Source: Rathayibacter oskolensis
GTDB taxonomy: Bacteria > Actinomycetota > Actinomycetes > Actinomycetales > Microbacteriaceae
Length of the DNA stretch: 64,000 nt
Reading direction: 5' to 3'
Assembly: GCF_900177245.1 (NCBI RefSeq)
Contig: NZ_FXBM01000002.1
Span: 558,001 to 622,000 of the forward strand
Part shown: piece after piece, positions 37,434-48,100 of the stretch
Numbering within the stretch: position 1 is the stretch's first letter
Layout: each line of letters opens with the position of its first letter
Position numbers and translations under genes: made by a program
Notes under the pieces: model-generated
The model's input: the letters and a program-made list of their open reading frames with translations, nothing else
Databases searched by the model: none
Told to the model about the DNA's origin: nothing

Positions 37434-38438
37434 TCAGGCCGAGCGCCGGCGCACGCCGATCAGGACGACCAGGCGGAGGAAGCCGACCAGGAACGTGGCG
37501 AGCAGCGCCGCGAACAGCAGCAGCACTCCCGCCCCGGCGACCCAGGTGGTCTCTCCGGAGGTGCCCTGGATCAGGAACTCGAGGCAGAACAGCGCCAGCC
37601 CGGTGTAGGCGAGCACGAGCACGATGATCGTGCCGGGCCGCATCAGCCGCTCCCGGGGCGTCCGCCAGAGCGCGGGCGGCTCGAACGCGCGGCGGAAGAG
37701 CCGCAGCGTCAGCGTGCCGACCAGGCCGATCAGGGCCGTCGCGATCAGCACGATGCCCACCGCGCCGATCCCGCCGTCGGACACGTCCGCCATCGACAGG
37801 GCGAGTCCCGTCGCGGTCACCACGGCCCCGAGCACTCCCGCGATCATCGCCGCGAACATCCCGAAGCCGCCGCGCAGCACGCTCTCGCGCTCGGGCCGGG
37901 GGGTCAGCGGCGCGTCGACCACGCGCTGCGGCGCCGGCGGGCGGGGGGAGGCGGACTCGCTCGGTCCGCCCCGGCCGGATGCGGTCCCCTGCGTCTCGAC
38001 GACGTTCTCGCGAACGGGGATGTAGCGCAGCGGCGCCTCGATGCGCACCTCGGGTCGACCGCGGACGACGACCGTCGCGCCGACGCCGACGCCGCGCGGG
38101 AGGAGCGAGGGCGCGAGGAGCAGGGTGTCGCCGGAGCCGAGCGACCACTCGGCCGCGCGGGGCTCGGTGCCGTACCACTCCGCCGCCTGAGCGCCGCCCA
38201 GAGTGATCTCGATCGGTCGCCCGTCGAGGAAGGTCTCGGCGTCCAGATCGGTCCGGCCGAGGTTCCGCACCGTCGCGGACACCCGCCACCAGTCGTCGCC
38301 CGCGTGCGAGAGCAGCACCTCGACGTCGACCAGGGAGGCGGGCTTCGCGCGGCGTCGGCCCACCACGACCACGACGACCGCCGCGATCGCGACGAGCAGT
38401 CCGCCGAGCAGGCCCACGACGGCGACGATGATCTCCAT
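37434..38438 (-). CDS. Membrane protein of unknown function, divergent to tubulin-like operon
   Basis: This 334-residue protein has an N-terminal membrane anchor (IIVAVVGLLGGLLVAIAAVVVVVV). A soluble beta-rich domain follows (about 30-145; VDVEVLLSHAGDDWWRVSATVRNLGR). A proline-rich linker leads to four further hydrophobic segments, including MFAAMIAGVLGAVVTATGLAL and VGFLRLVVLIGV. GGGGGG before ATG 38438 serves as ribosome-binding site. No family is recognised. It shares a 142-bp divergent promoter region with the VWA/tubulin-like operon, so a functional link is possible but unproven. Confidence 0.75.
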   Translation of the reverse strand: MEIIVAVVGLLGGLLVAIAAVVVVVVGRRRAKPASLVDVEVLLSHAGDDWWRVSATVRNLGRTDLDAETFLDGRPIEITLGGAQAAEWYGTEPRAAEWSLGSGDTLLLAPSLLPRGVGVGATVVVRGRPEVRIEAPLRYIPVRENVVETQGTASGRGGPSESASPRPPAPQRVVDAPLTPRPERESVLRGGFGMFAAMIAGVLGAVVTATGLALSMADVSDGGIGAVGIVLIATALIGLVGTLTLRLFRRAFEPPALWRTPRERLMRPGTIIVLVLAYTGLALFCLEFLIQGTSGETTWVAGAGVLLLFAALLATFLVGFLRLVVLIGVRRRSA

Positions 38439-38497
38439 CCCCCCAGTCAACCAGTCGACGCCGCTCGGGCACTGCGAGGCGGCGGGCTCCCGAGGGT

Positions 38498-38526
38498 TTG
38501 GCCCCTCGCGGAGGGTTCTGCATACT
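38498..38526 (+). promoter_or_regulatory. Candidate promoter of the VWA/tubulin-like operon
   Basis: TTGGCC (38498-38503) and CATACT (38521-38526) are separated by exactly 17 bp and lie 55 bp before the first gene of the operon. This is a plausible housekeeping-type promoter. A GGAGGGTGGA ribosome-binding region follows. Confidence 0.45.
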
Positions 38527-38580
38527 GAAGCAGCCGCCCCCAACAGGGAGCGTTCAGCTGCGACAGCGGAGGGTGGAGCG

Positions 38581-38985
38581 GTGTCGACCGTGCGCAACCG
38601 GGCTCCCGTCGCCCGCCGGACCGCCAGCCCCCTGCCTCTCGTGCTGGGCGCGGCGGGCCTCGTGGCGAGCCTCGCGCTGGCCATTCTCGCCGCCTCCACG
38701 GCCGCCGCGCCGGTGCGAATCCTCGGCCTCTCGCTGCCCCTGGTCCGCGGCACGGCGGTGTGGATGAGCGTCGTCGGCTACCTGCTGACCCCGCTCCTCG
38801 TCTTCCTCGCGGCCGGCTGGGACCTGTCGAGCCAGCGCGCGAGCACCCTCCGCGACGCCCGGCACTTCGCTCCCGACCCGCGGCTCACTCGCGCACTCCT
38901 GTGGCTCTCCGGCGCCGCCCTCCTCCTCGGTGCGTGGCACGTGCTGAACATCAGCGTCCCGGTCTCCGAATGGCTGGGCACGTGA
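38581..38985 (+). CDS. Small membrane protein, first gene of tubulin-like operon
   Basis: This 134-residue protein has three hydrophobic segments: PLVLGAAGLVASLALAILAAST, TAVWMSVVGYLLTPLLVFLAAGW and ALLWLSGAALLLGAWHVLNI. A positively charged cytoplasmic loop lies between the last two. GTG 38581 follows a GGAGGGTGGA site. Its stop overlaps the GTG of the VWA gene (GTGA, 38982-38985), so the products are made together. No known family is recognised; a membrane scaffold or assembly factor for the VWA protein is a reasonable guess. Confidence 0.8.
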   Translation: MSTVRNRAPVARRTASPLPLVLGAAGLVASLALAILAASTAAAPVRILGLSLPLVRGTAVWMSVVGYLLTPLLVFLAAGWDLSSQRASTLRDARHFAPDPRLTRALLWLSGAALLLGAWHVLNISVPVSEWLGT

Positions 38986-41714
38986 TCCGCCGCGTGCTCG
39001 CGGTGGTCCTCGCCGCGCTCCTCCTCGTCCTGGGGTTCGGAGCGGCGGCACAGGCGCAGACCACCGCGGCCCCCTCCGCCTCCCTCACCGACATCGGCCG
39101 CGGCGCCATCGAGGATCTCCGCACCTGCCTCTCCTCCTCCGACGTGCTCAACGTCTACTACCTCGTCGACAACTCCGGATCGCTGAACACCGGGGGCGAG
39201 GACGGCCGCGGCTCCGACCCCGATGTCGCCCGCGCCGACATCCTCGCGGGCAGCCTCGCCGAGCTCGGCGGCCTCCGCGACGACCTGACCGTCAACTGGG
39301 GGGCCGCGTTCTTCAGCCGCGCGTTCGAGTCCGCGGTCGACTGGCGTCCGTGGACGGGCGACAGCCCGGCGGCGCTCGCCGACACCATCCGCGCGAAGAC
39401 CCCCGGCGGCGGCACGAACTGGCTCGCGGGGCTCCAGGGAGTGCAGTCCGCGCTGCAGAGCCAGCCGAGCGCCGGCTCCGCCTGCCAGCTCGTCGTCTGG
39501 CTGACCGACGGCGAGATCGACCTCGGCTCGGCGCAGGCCACCGCGGATGCCACCAACGCGCTCTGCGGCGCGCGCATCGACCCCGACGGCGACGAGCCGG
39601 GCGGCTTCGGCGTGCTCGCGGCGCTCCGCCAGGCCGGAGTCGTCGTGATCGGCACCCTCCTCGCCGACGGCGAGCAGCGCGAGCAGGCGCGGGTGATGTG
39701 GCCGCTGGTCGAGGGCAGCGGCACCTACGGAGGCGGCACCGCCACCTGCGGACCGGCGACGGCCCCCGAGGGCTCGGTCCGCGGCGCCGTCGTCGACGCC
39801 TCCGATCCGGCGGCGCTCGCCTCCGTGTTCCTCGAGCTCGGGTCTCGGATCGCCGGCGGATCCCAGCAGGGCCTCGCGGCCGACGGCACCTTCTGGATCG
39901 ACGGCGGCGTCTCGAGGGTGCAGGCCGTGGTCACCGAGAGCGACTGGACGCTGCAGCCCCCCGCCGGCTCCGGACTCGGCACCCTGACCGCGGCGTCCCC
40001 CGAGGTGCAGGTCAGCGGCTCCTCCGGCGCGCAGCTCGTCGAGCTCGCCGTCGACCGCCCGGAGCTGCGGGGGCAGTGGACGCTCACCGGCGCCGACAGC
40101 GTCTTCTACTTCTCCGATCTGCGGATCGTCTTCGACGACGCCAACCAGGTCGAGCGCGCGGCCGACGGCTCCCTCGCGGCGAGCCTGACCGCCCGCGTCG
40201 AGCACGCCGACGGCTCGCCGGCCGACCTCTCGGTCTTCGACCAGGCCGTCTTCACGGCGACCTCGACCGCCGACGGCAGCACCGCCGCGCTGCCCGACGC
40301 GCGCATCGACGAGGCATCCGGAGTGATCACCCTCCCGCTGCCCGCCGACGTGACCGCCTCCGAGATCCTCGTGACCGCCTCCGTCGACCCGCTGACCACC
40401 GCGCCGCACCAGGTCGCCCTCGCGCCCGTCACCACGCAGCAGAGCATCACCACCGTCCTGCCGGCCGAGTTCCCCAGCGTCTCGTCACCGCTCGCTCTGA
40501 GCGAGCTCACCGGGGCCGAGGGCCGGGCGGAGGGGACCCTCGCGATCCAGGGACCGTCGAGCGGCGGCGGCGGCCAGGTCTGCCTGACCGAGCCGCCGAC
40601 CGTGACGAGCGACAACGCCGATCGCTCCGACAGCTGGATCTGGACCTTCGCGGTCGACGGCGACGTCCTCGCGCCGGGTACCTGCGTCTTCGCCGAGCCG
40701 GGTGCGACCACCGCCCTCACGGTCACCGCCGAGAACCCCGTCGCCGCCTACTCCTCGGTCACCGCCGCCCTCCCGCTCGACATCCGCACCGCCACCGGCA
40801 GCAGCGCGCCGCAGACGATCGCGCTCTCGTTCCCCTCGACCTTCCCCGTGAACGCGGCCGCGATCGGGCTGGTCTCGCTGGTGCTGCTCCTGCTCGGGGT
40901 GCTGCTCCCGCTCCTCCTGCTCTGGCTCTTCAACCGCCGCACCACGCGGATCGCGATGGAGGGTTCGTTCCAGCGCGGCACGATCCCGGTCGAGATCACC
41001 CCGGAGGCGGTGCGCCCGGCGCCGACGGCCGGTCGCCTCGACGAGCGCTTCCGCTACCTCCGCAGCGAGACCGGGGTGCGCGAGCTGCCCGACGCCGAGC
41101 TCGGGCGCCTCCGCGCGCACGTGCCGTGGTGGCCGCTGAAGGCGCCGAGCTACCGGGTCGGTCCGCCCGCGAACGGCGTGGTGGTCGCCTCCCGCACCGG
41201 CACCCGCAGCACCTCGGCCGGGCGGCCGCTGCCGAGCGGCGGAGTGGCGTTCTCGGCCCTCCCGCTCGACTCCTTCTGGGCGATCGTCGTCCCCGAGCAC
41301 GAGCTCGACCGGCCCCGGAGCGAGGACCCCGTCCGCGCCACCGCGGTGCTCTACCACCGTGTCGACCGCGACGACGAGGCGCAGTACGAGCGCCGCCTCG
41401 ACGACCTGCTCCGCGACTCCGGCGCGCCCGCCTGGGTCACCGTCGACACCCTCCGCCGCGAGCGGGCTGCGAGCCGGCCCGAGCCGAAGGAGCCGCCGCG
41501 CACCGAGCCCCGCGACGGCGTCCCACCGCGCGTCGGCGCGTCGTCCGCCCCCTCCCGTCCGGGCTCGCCCCCGCGGCCCGGCACCCCGCCGCCGCGACCG
41601 GGCGGTGCTCCCGGCCGACCGAGCTCGCCGCCCCCGCCACGGCCCGGAGGCGCGCCGCCGCCCCCGCCGCCCGGCCGCTCCGGCCCCCGAACCCCTCCGC
41701 CCCGCGGTCGCTGA
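38982..41714 (+). CDS. Secreted/membrane VWA-domain protein with proline-rich tail
   Basis: This 910-residue protein starts at GTG 38982, overlapping the preceding stop. It has a signal peptide (residues 1-26, ending AAAQAQ). A von Willebrand A domain (about 55-290) carries the metal-site motif DNSGS (63-67), the Thr of GGGTNW and LTDGEID. Beta-rich domains follow, and a membrane helix (about 625-650, ends LLLLWLFNRR) leads into a cytoplasmic region of about 260 residues. That region ends in a roughly 75-residue Pro/Arg/Gly tail. The outside-VWA, inside-tail layout suggests it links an extracellular partner to the cytoplasmic tubulin-like protein encoded next. Confidence 0.88.
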   Translation: MIRRVLAVVLAALLLVLGFGAAAQAQTTAAPSASLTDIGRGAIEDLRTCLSSSDVLNVYYLVDNSGSLNTGGEDGRGSDPDVARADILAGSLAELGGLRDDLTVNWGAAFFSRAFESAVDWRPWTGDSPAALADTIRAKTPGGGTNWLAGLQGVQSALQSQPSAGSACQLVVWLTDGEIDLGSAQATADATNALCGARIDPDGDEPGGFGVLAALRQAGVVVIGTLLADGEQREQARVMWPLVEGSGTYGGGTATCGPATAPEGSVRGAVVDASDPAALASVFLELGSRIAGGSQQGLAADGTFWIDGGVSRVQAVVTESDWTLQPPAGSGLGTLTAASPEVQVSGSSGAQLVELAVDRPELRGQWTLTGADSVFYFSDLRIVFDDANQVERAADGSLAASLTARVEHADGSPADLSVFDQAVFTATSTADGSTAALPDARIDEASGVITLPLPADVTASEILVTASVDPLTTAPHQVALAPVTTQQSITTVLPAEFPSVSSPLALSELTGAEGRAEGTLAIQGPSSGGGGQVCLTEPPTVTSDNADRSDSWIWTFAVDGDVLAPGTCVFAEPGATTALTVTAENPVAAYSSVTAALPLDIRTATGSSAPQTIALSFPSTFPVNAAAIGLVSLVLLLLGVLLPLLLLWLFNRRTTRIAMEGSFQRGTIPVEITPEAVRPAPTAGRLDERFRYLRSETGVRELPDAELGRLRAHVPWWPLKAPSYRVGPPANGVVVASRTGTRSTSAGRPLPSGGVAFSALPLDSFWAIVVPEHELDRPRSEDPVRATAVLYHRVDRDDEAQYERRLDDLLRDSGAPAWVTVDTLRRERAASRPEPKEPPRTEPRDGVPPRVGASSAPSRPGSPPRPGTPPPRPGGAPGRPSSPPPPRPGGAPPPPPPGRSGPRTPPPRGR

Positions 41715-41752
41715 CAGCGACTCCCTCAGCGACACGACGAAAGCAGATCCTC

Positions 41753-44700
41753 ATGCTCAAACCCTTCCTCCTCATCGGAGTCGGCGGCTCCGGCGGCAAG
41801 ACCCTCCGCGGCATCAAGTACCAGCTCGAGCTCAAGCTCCAGCAGCTGGGCTGGGAGGGCGGGATCCCGGCCGCCTGGCGCTTCCTGCACTTCGACACCC
41901 CCACCGTCCAGGACGGCATGGAGTACCAGGCGCCGTTCCTGCCGCGCCAGGACTACCGCGGCCTCGTCAGCACGGCGGCGACGTTCGACATCGTGCACGG
42001 CTCGATCACGAGCGCGCACGCGACGAACAACGCGATGCGCCACGACATCGAGCGCCAGCTGCCCGACCCGAGCCTGGTCAAGGTCGACGTCACCAAGGGC
42101 GCGGGCCAGTACCGCGCCGTCGGCCGCGCGGTCGCGCTCGCCGCGACGAAGGAGATCGCGCAGGCCGCGCGCATCGCGATCGGCCGCATGAACGACGCGG
42201 AGGCGCTCGCCGAGCTGCAGACGCTGGGCCAGCGCCTGCGCGCCCGAGACGACGGCGGCGACGGCAGCCCGATCGTCATCGTGATCTCGTCGGTCGCCGG
42301 CGGCTCGGGGGCCGGGCAGTTCCTCGACATCATCGAGATCGTCAAGTCGACCGCCAAGCAGTACCCGTGGTCGAACCAGTTCTTCAGCATGCTCTACGCG
42401 CCCGACGTCTTCGACCAGCTGAACGTCACCGCCGGCATGCCCGGCAATGCGCTCGCCTCGATCTCCGAGACCATGAACGGCTTCTGGACCGACACTCCGT
42501 CGCCGGCGACCCTCGAGCTGCTGCGCACCAAGGGCGTCGCGCCCTCGTACGGCGCCGCGATGGACCGGGTCGGCGCCGCCTACCCCTTCATCGTCGGCCG
42601 CAGCAACAGCAAGGTCACCTTCGAGGACCAGAACGCCGTCTACGACGCCGTCGCCACCAGCCTCACCGCGTGGATGATCGACGAGCGCGTGCAGGACGAC
42701 ATGATCGCCTACTCCTCGGGCAACTGGCAGGCGCGCTCGGCCGCGAACGTGCTGCCCGACAACTCCGGGCTGATGAGCCCCGCGCACCACTCGCCGCCCT
42801 TCTCCTCGATCGGCTTCGGCCGCGTCACCCTCGGCCGCGAGCGGTTCCTCGAGTACTCGGCCGAGCGCTTCGCCCGCTCGGCGATCGACCGGATGCTGTT
42901 CGCGCACGCCGAGGAGGATCCGCAGTTCGAGCGGATGACCGAGCGCGAGTACATCGAGAAGTCGGCCGACAGCGAGTACCAGCGCTTCCTCCGCGAGCTG
43001 CGCCTGAACGAGGAGACCGCCGAGCACAACGACGTCACCGACGCGCTGCGCGACACCGCCACTCTCGACCTGATCAAGGCCGAGCTGCAGCGCACCGCCG
43101 ATGACGAGCTGAGCCGCCCCGAGTCGCTCGACCGCCAGGGCGGCACCGACATCACCACCTGGACCGACCGCCTGGTCAACGAGTACACCCGCGCCGCCCC
43201 GCGCCTGCTCCAGCGCGACCGCGAGGCGCGCCAGCAGCGCCTCGACGAGTGGACGCGCACCATGCCCGGCCACATCCTCGAGACCGTCTCGCGCTACGTC
43301 GCGCAGGACGGTCTGCCGGTCGTCGTCGCGATGCTCCGCCGCCTCGAGCGCGGCCTCAAGGGCACCGTCGACGCCCTGCGCGTCGAGGCGCGCCAGCACG
43401 AGGAGTGGGTGGGCACGCTCAGCTCGCTCGTCTCGGACGAGCTGCGCACCGCCGCCAACCAGCAGTCGATCCGCCCCGATCAGGAGGCGGTGCAGTTCGC
43501 GATCCAGCGGCTCGGGCAGGCGCTCGAGTGGTCCTCCGAGGCGGCGCTGCGCGACTCCGCGTGGGCCCTGCTCGCCGAGCTGCGCGAGACCTTCCTCGGT
43601 CCGCTCGCCGACTACCTCGACGGCTCCCGCACCGCACTGCTCCAGCGCGTGCACTCGCGCAAGACCAGCGACGACCGCGAGAACGCCTACGACTTCTGGC
43701 CGCGCCGCGTCGACGCCACCGTGCCGCGCAAGTACAACCCGGCGCCGAACGAGCGGATGCTCGTCGAGCCCGAGAAGTACCCAGGCGAGTTCGAGAAGCT
43801 GGTGCGCGCCTCCGTCGACGGCGACGCCAAGTACCAGGACGCCGTGCTGCGGGTGCTCACCGACCAGCTCGTCGGGGTCAGCCCCGACACCGAGTCGGAG
43901 GCGGGCGCCTGGTCGCTCGTCGGCAACCCGCGCACGTGGCGGCCGACCGTCACCGCCGACCCGGCCGTCGCGAACCCCGCGCAGCGCGCCTCCTTCGAGC
44001 TCGCCACCGACCCCGAGACCTACATCACGCGGGCCCGCGCGTGGATGAAGCGCGACGGCACCCCCTTCGCCGCCTACATCGGCGAGGACCTGCTCGGCTT
44101 CTTCGACTCCGAGATCCTGCCCCCTGACGTCTTCGCCGCCCGGCGCGACCGCTACCGCGAGCAGCTCCAGGCCGCCCTCGGCGCGAGCGAGCCGCTGGTG
44201 AAGCTGAACCCGGCGCTGCTGCGCGCCGTGCACGGCAAGGCGATCAACCAGGACACCTCACTGGTGTTCAGCTCGATCCCGTTCCGCGCGGGCACCGAGA
44301 TGTACGAGGTCACCAAGGGCGTCCTCGGGCAGATGGGCGTCTGGGACGACGCGACCAGCGAGTCGTGGTTCCAGGACCAGAAGGTCGACGGCATCGAGGT
44401 CTTCGCGATGTCGGGCTTCCCCTACCAGCCGATCGTCATGGACTCGGTGATGGAGCCGATCGCCCGTGGCTGGCTCGCGCAGTCGAACACCCAGGACAGC
44501 CGCGAGGCGTTCTGGAAGTTCAAGCGCGCGCGCCTGCTCGGCGAGAGCATCCCCGCCGACCCGCGGGCGATCGCGTCGATGATCCGCGGCTGGTACGTCG
44601 CCAAGGCTCTCGGCCGCCTCGCCGTCGACTCGTCGCAGGGCGAGAAGGGCCCCAAGCTCTCGGTCTGGGACCCGTCGACCCGCTCCTTCGCCGACTTCCC

Positions 44701-45151
44701 GCACCCGCTGCTGAGCGAGCGCAACGCGCGCGCCGCCGACTTCCCCGGAGTCGTCCTGCAGTCGCTCGCGATCGCGATGGCCCTCTGCAACGTCGAGGGC
44801 ACTCTCGCGCCGCTCGCCGCCTACCGCGTGCTGATCGCCCTCGGTCGGCGCGACGACGACACCGAGCTGGCCGAGTGGCTGCAGAGCGGCGTGCTGCCCA
44901 CCGGCGCGCCGGTCCCGGAGGAGTCCCGCGCGGGCACCGCCGACGGCGACCTCGCGTCGCGCCGGGCCGCCGTGCAGGCCTACCTCACGAACGAGCTGGC
45001 CCGGTTCGACAGCGACATCGTGCAGCAGGACGAGATGGTCTCGGTCTACGACTACCCGGTCACCTGGGAGATGCGCGACCAGTTCCAGGAGGCGATCCGC
45101 GGGCTCGTCTCGTCGGTGCTGTCGACCGGGCCCCGCGACACCGGAGTGTGA
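41753..45151 (+). CDS. Tubulin/FtsZ-superfamily-like GTPase (Tubulin_2 type)
   Basis: This 1132-residue cytoplasmic protein begins with a nucleotide-binding loop GVGGSGGKT (residues 9-17). It has VTKGAGQYRAVGRAVA (113-128) and the tubulin-like G-box VISSVAGGSGAGQ (about 177-189), which corresponds to GGGTGSG of FtsZ/tubulin. About 650 further residues are helical and charged, far beyond FtsZ length. Tubulin-like proteins of this type are known to occur with VWA proteins in predicted membrane-remodelling systems. Here it is flanked by a VWA membrane protein and a large membrane protein. GTP binding and polymerisation are inferred from the motifs only. The ATG at 41753 has a weak GAAAG site. 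Confidence 0.85.
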   Translation: MLKPFLLIGVGGSGGKTLRGIKYQLELKLQQLGWEGGIPAAWRFLHFDTPTVQDGMEYQAPFLPRQDYRGLVSTAATFDIVHGSITSAHATNNAMRHDIERQLPDPSLVKVDVTKGAGQYRAVGRAVALAATKEIAQAARIAIGRMNDAEALAELQTLGQRLRARDDGGDGSPIVIVISSVAGGSGAGQFLDIIEIVKSTAKQYPWSNQFFSMLYAPDVFDQLNVTAGMPGNALASISETMNGFWTDTPSPATLELLRTKGVAPSYGAAMDRVGAAYPFIVGRSNSKVTFEDQNAVYDAVATSLTAWMIDERVQDDMIAYSSGNWQARSAANVLPDNSGLMSPAHHSPPFSSIGFGRVTLGRERFLEYSAERFARSAIDRMLFAHAEEDPQFERMTEREYIEKSADSEYQRFLRELRLNEETAEHNDVTDALRDTATLDLIKAELQRTADDELSRPESLDRQGGTDITTWTDRLVNEYTRAAPRLLQRDREARQQRLDEWTRTMPGHILETVSRYVAQDGLPVVVAMLRRLERGLKGTVDALRVEARQHEEWVGTLSSLVSDELRTAANQQSIRPDQEAVQFAIQRLGQALEWSSEAALRDSAWALLAELRETFLGPLADYLDGSRTALLQRVHSRKTSDDRENAYDFWPRRVDATVPRKYNPAPNERMLVEPEKYPGEFEKLVRASVDGDAKYQDAVLRVLTDQLVGVSPDTESEAGAWSLVGNPRTWRPTVTADPAVANPAQRASFELATDPETYITRARAWMKRDGTPFAAYIGEDLLGFFDSEILPPDVFAARRDRYREQLQAALGASEPLVKLNPALLRAVHGKAINQDTSLVFSSIPFRAGTEMYEVTKGVLGQMGVWDDATSESWFQDQKVDGIEVFAMSGFPYQPIVMDSVMEPIARGWLAQSNTQDSREAFWKFKRARLLGESIPADPRAIASMIRGWYVAKALGRLAVDSSQGEKGPKLSVWDPSTRSFADFPHPLLSERNARAADFPGVVLQSLAIAMALCNVEGTLAPLAAYRVLIALGRRDDDTELAEWLQSGVLPTGAPVPEESRAGTADGDLASRRAAVQAYLTNELARFDSDIVQQDEMVSVYDYPVTWEMRDQFQEAIRGLVSSVLSTGPRDTGV

Positions 45152-45153
45152 GC

Positions 45154-48100
45154 ATGGCTGACGGATCCCGGCCCGACGGCTTCTGGCCCGACGGCAAGGC
45201 GGCGATCGTCCTGCTGCCCAGCGGCGCGCAGGGCGAGACCCTGCTCGAGCTCGCGGCGCAGTGGACGAAGACCGGCCTGCTCGGGCAGGCCCTCTGGGTG
45301 CTGCCCGAGCACGTGAAGACCTCGGCCTACGCGCCTCCGCAGATCGAGGCCGTCGTGCTCGGGGTGGGCGCCGACCTCGAGTCGGTCGCGATCTCGGTCG
45401 ACCTCTTCGAGGCGCTCGCGGAGGAGCAGCTCGGCCTGGTGCGACTGGTCACCCTCCGCTCGGCCCTGCCCGAGCGCGAGAGGGACGAGGCCCAGGACGC
45501 GGTCGCCGATCTCGTCAGCCGCTGGGTGCGCACCTCGATGCCGCTGCCGAACCCCTCCGCGACCCTCGCCGACCAGACCACCGAGCTGCGCCGGGTGACC
45601 CTGATCTGCGCGCCGACCGCCTTCCAGCTGCGCGAGCGGGTGGAGGCGCACGAGCACGGCTTCGTGGTCATCGCCTCGCCCGAGGACCGCTCGAGCCCGT
45701 GGTCGGGCGACGCCTTCGTGCGCGACGACGAGCGCTTCACCGGCTTCACCCTCACCCACCTGGCGAGCGTCGCCGGGCTCTGGAACGGCGTGACCGACGG
45801 CAGCGTCGAGCTGTTCTCGCGGGAATCCGACGGAGGCGACTCCGTCTGGATCTCGCGCGTGTTCCTCAACGCGGTGCTCACGGAGTCGCTCGGCCGCCGC
45901 GTCGCCGCCGGCGTGCTGCAGAACGCGGCCCGCCCCGACTCCCTGCTGATCGACCCCAGCGTGAGCCCGCCGCCGCCCGGCACCGCATTCATCGACGACG
46001 CCCAGATCGGCGGCTACGTCGACCGCATGGTCGAGGGCGCCCTGCGCCTCGACGGCGGCGCGCTCACCTACGACTCCGCCGGTGCGCTCGACGTGCCGGA
46101 GCCCGCCCGCATCGGCTTCTTCGCGCAGATCGGCCGCTTCTTCGCGTTCTCTGCCGGCAAGCTCGTGCAGATGCCGCGCTGGAGCGCCCGCTGGCTGTCG
46201 TCGAGCGCCAACCGCTCGATGACCCGCGCCCTGCACACCTCCGAGGGCTCCGCGGTCGTCGGCTCCTCGTTCGACGAGGTGCTCGATGTGCGCGACCGGC
46301 TGCTGCTGGCCGATCTCGACCGTCTCCGCGACGACGAGGGCCGTGCCCGCGTCGAGGCCGGAGCCCCCGCCGCGATGGCGCACGTGCGCACGACGCCCCA
46401 GCTGTGGGCGGGCCTGCGCCAGCTCGTGTTCGGCGCGCTCGACGGCAGCGCCGACCTGCGCGACGCCGGCTTCGCGCCCGTGGAGGGTGCCGTGCCGGTG
46501 TTCGGCCGGGTGGGCGACGTCCTCGCCCTGCCCGACGGGCCGTGGGAGTCGTCGGGGCACGACGTGCCGCCGGGGTTCCCCGCTCGGGTCGACTGGTACG
46601 CGCTGGCGCTCGCGGATCCGCGGGTGCAGCTGCAGAACTGGGTGACGGCGGGGGAGGCGTCGGTTGCCGCGGAGGTGCCTGTCGCCGAGCCGGTGCCTGT
46701 CGGGGCCGACGCGTTCGACCCGCCCGCCCAGGAGTCCCTCGTCGAGTCCGCCGCCGAGCCCGGCGTGGTGCGCATCGAGGTCCCCGCGGAGGAGCCTGTC
46801 GTGCCCCCTGTGGACCCCGAGGCCCGCCGCTCCGGCCGCCTCCAGGCCCTCGCCGAGTACGACCTCTGGGCCGGCACGCAGAGCTCGTCCTTCGTCTGGC
46901 GGTTCCTCGACCGCATCGCCGGCGAGCGTCGCCGCGCCGAGGACGAGGTCTCCTACCTCGTCGGCGAGATCGACGCGATCCGTCCGCAGCGCCCCGGAGA
47001 GCTCCTGGCCCTGCGCCGCGACTTCCACCGCTCGATGCTCGTCGGCTGGGTCACCGTCGTCGCCCTGGCGCTCGCCGTGGGAGTCGGCATCTGGTTCGTC
47101 AACGACTACGCCGCGCGCGACTCCGGCTCGTTCGAACCGGGCCTGATCACATCGGTGCTGCAGTGGGTGCTCCTGGGTCTCGGAGGCGCGGCGCTGTTCA
47201 TCACGCTCGTCTCGCTCGTCCGCTACCACGCCGGCTGGTCGCGCTTCGAGCGCCGCATCGAGGTCGAGCGCACGCGCCTCGCCCACTACGGAGCGAGTGC
47301 CAGGCGTGCCCGTGAGGAGGCCGCGCGCCTCCGCTCGGTGCACCGCCAGGCCGTGGACTGGCTGGTCCTGCTGTCGAAGGCGATCCACCGCCCGTGGCAC
47401 GTGCCCGAGGTGTGGACGCAGCACGAGACCTTCGACGTCGAACGCGGCCACATGCCCTTCGCCGTGCGCCTCGCCACCGTCAGCGGCGAGGAGACCGCCG
47501 CCGTCGCCCGCATGCGCGCCGCGATGACGTCGAAGCTCGTCCGCCGCGGCTGGCGTCACGAGGCCTTCGAGGCGTTGGTTCAGGAGATGGCCGCCGACTA
47601 CGGAGCCGGCCAGGGCTTCGGGCTCTCGGCCCTCGACGAGGACCTCCCGCATTCGTCGAACCACACGCGCCGGATGCTGCTGCGTGCGTTGGACGACGAG
47701 TCCCTGCTCACGCGGATCGCCGCCCCGCGCCTGGCCGACATCGTCGCCTCCGTTCAGCGCGACGAGGAGTCGATCGCCCGCCCGCGCGTGCGGCCGATGG
47801 GTGTGAATCCTCTGAACGCCCTGCGCCGCCCCGAGGACTACGACGGCGTCGAGCTCGACCTCCCGTGGGACGACTTCCTGCTCGAGTCGCTGACCCGCGC
47901 CGACCCGATGACCCCGGTGAGCGCCACCGTGCTGACCGAGCTGCAGGTGGGGGAGCGGTACCACGAGCGCGTGACGAGCTTCCTCGTGGCGCCGTCGCGG
48001 CTGCAGGAGCGGCTGCGGTTCGACCCGGCCGCGCCGATCCACGTGGTGCCGTACGAGGGCGCGACGGGGGCGCCGGTGGATCTGGTGTGGCGGGTCGACG

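Noticed and set aside
39350-41752. Upstream extension of the tubulin-like gene frame
   Set aside because: It is a different frame over the VWA gene and encodes an Arg/Pro-rich shadow product. The true start is ATG 41753, where the glycine-loop N-terminus begins.
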